From: Streptomyces sp. MJM8645 | GTDB taxonomy: Bacteria > Actinomycetota > Actinomycetes > Streptomycetales > Streptomycetaceae | Assembly: GCF_001625365.1 (NCBI RefSeq) | Contig: NZ_LJJF01000002.1 | Span: forward strand, 682,001 to 746,000 | DNA length: 64,000 nt | Direction: 5' to 3' | In this document: positions 63,749 through 64,000 of the stretch, piece by piece | Numbering within the stretch: position 1 is the first letter of the stretch | Layout: every line of letters starts with the position of its first letter | Notes under the pieces: model-generated | What the model saw: the letters and a program-made list of their open reading frames with translations, nothing else | Told to the model about the DNA's origin: nothing | Databases searched by the model: none | Position numbers and translations under genes: made by a program

Positions 63749-64000
63749 CGGCCGGCCTCCTCACTGATCGAGCGGGTGGAGTCGGTGCGCGCGGCCGTCG
63801 ACGGAGGGGTGAAGGCCAGCGCGAGCTCGGCGAGCAGGCGTGCGCCGAAACCGGTGCAGCCCTTGGTGCGCCAGCCGCTCGGCTTGTCGTTCTGGGCCGG
63901 CCCGGCGATGTCGATGTGCGCCCAGGGGCGGCCGGCGACGAACTCCTCCAGGAACAGCGCGGCATGGATCGCCCCGCCGTTGGGGCCGCCCATGTTCTTC
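63745..64000 (-). CDS. pepA-like: leucyl aminopeptidase (M17), C-terminal part
   Basis: The last 84 codons only; the gene continues past the window end. The tail reads MGGPNGGAIHAALFLEEFV, PWAHIDIAGPAQNDKPSGW and KGCTGFGARLL, which is the conserved C-terminus of the hexameric, two-zinc M17 aminopeptidases. The stop overlaps the AbgT start (GTGA), so the two genes form a coupled pair. Key metal ligands lie upstream of the window and cannot be checked. Confidence 0.85.
   Translation of the reverse strand, partial: KNMGGPNGGAIHAALFLEEFVAGRPWAHIDIAGPAQNDKPSGWRTKGCTGFGARLLAELALAFTPPSTAARTDSTRSISEEAGR

Overview
High-GC (roughly 72 %) actinobacterial DNA, most likely a Streptomyces or close relative (for example Kitasatospora). 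The evidence is strong third-position G/C, GTG starts, frequent ATGA/GTGA stop-start overlaps, abundant regulators and a large hybrid NRPS-PKS gene cluster. No rRNA, tRNA or CRISPR array was seen.

Layout. (1) 1-19 kb, left flank: the end of a secreted phosphodiesterase, a GNAT protein, a 36-aa micro-ORF divergent from an XRE regulator, a P-loop kinase, a 2081-aa RHS/YD-repeat protein with a translationally coupled 88-aa membrane protein (possible toxin/immunity pair), an internally duplicated beta-rich protein, a PAP2 phosphatase, a two-component system, a membrane-anchored alpha/beta hydrolase, a TetR/SRPBCC divergent pair with clear palindromes, a GH18-like protein and a VOC protein. (2) 19.2-53.7 kb, a probable biosynthetic gene cluster. 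Its left part holds a LuxR-type regulator, an alpha/beta hydrolase, an extra glutamate-racemase homologue, a VioC/AsnO-type Fe(II)/2-oxoglutarate amino-acid hydroxylase, two ATP-grasp ligases, an MFS exporter, a deleted IS element, a HEAT-repeat protein and a luciferase-like oxidoreductase. Its right part is one long plus-strand operon: NRPS (C-A-T-C-A-T), PKS (KS-AT-ACP), NRPS (C-A-T-C*), a PhyH-fold oxygenase with an HxG instead of HxD motif, a P450, a stand-alone A-T didomain, a GPVCPF-motif protein, MbtH, a third ATP-grasp ligase and a second MFS exporter. (3) 54-64 kb, right flank: an FtsX-like permease, small conserved proteins (including a SHOCT protein), a glutaminase with a STAS tail, an SLC13-type anion transporter, an AbgT-type transporter and the end of an M17 leucyl aminopeptidase.

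How the cluster may work (inference). The assembly line appears to join two amino acids, extend them with one malonate that is left as a beta-keto unit (no KR, DH or ER), and add a third amino acid. The last domain is a condensation-like domain whose HHxxxDG motif is degraded, and there is no thioesterase. The free-standing A-T didomain has a hand-read valine-like specificity code. It overlaps the P450 gene, the usual arrangement for hydroxylating a carrier-bound amino acid. The VioC-like hydroxylase and the racemase look like precursor suppliers. Three ATP-grasp ligases suggest that extra amide bonds are made off the assembly line. I cannot match this gene combination to a known product. The most interesting points are the HxG oxygenase (possible halogenase), the degraded terminal C domain, the three ATP-grasp enzymes, the RHS/coupled-membrane-protein pair, and the deleted IS copy that ends exactly at a neighbouring gene's stop codon.
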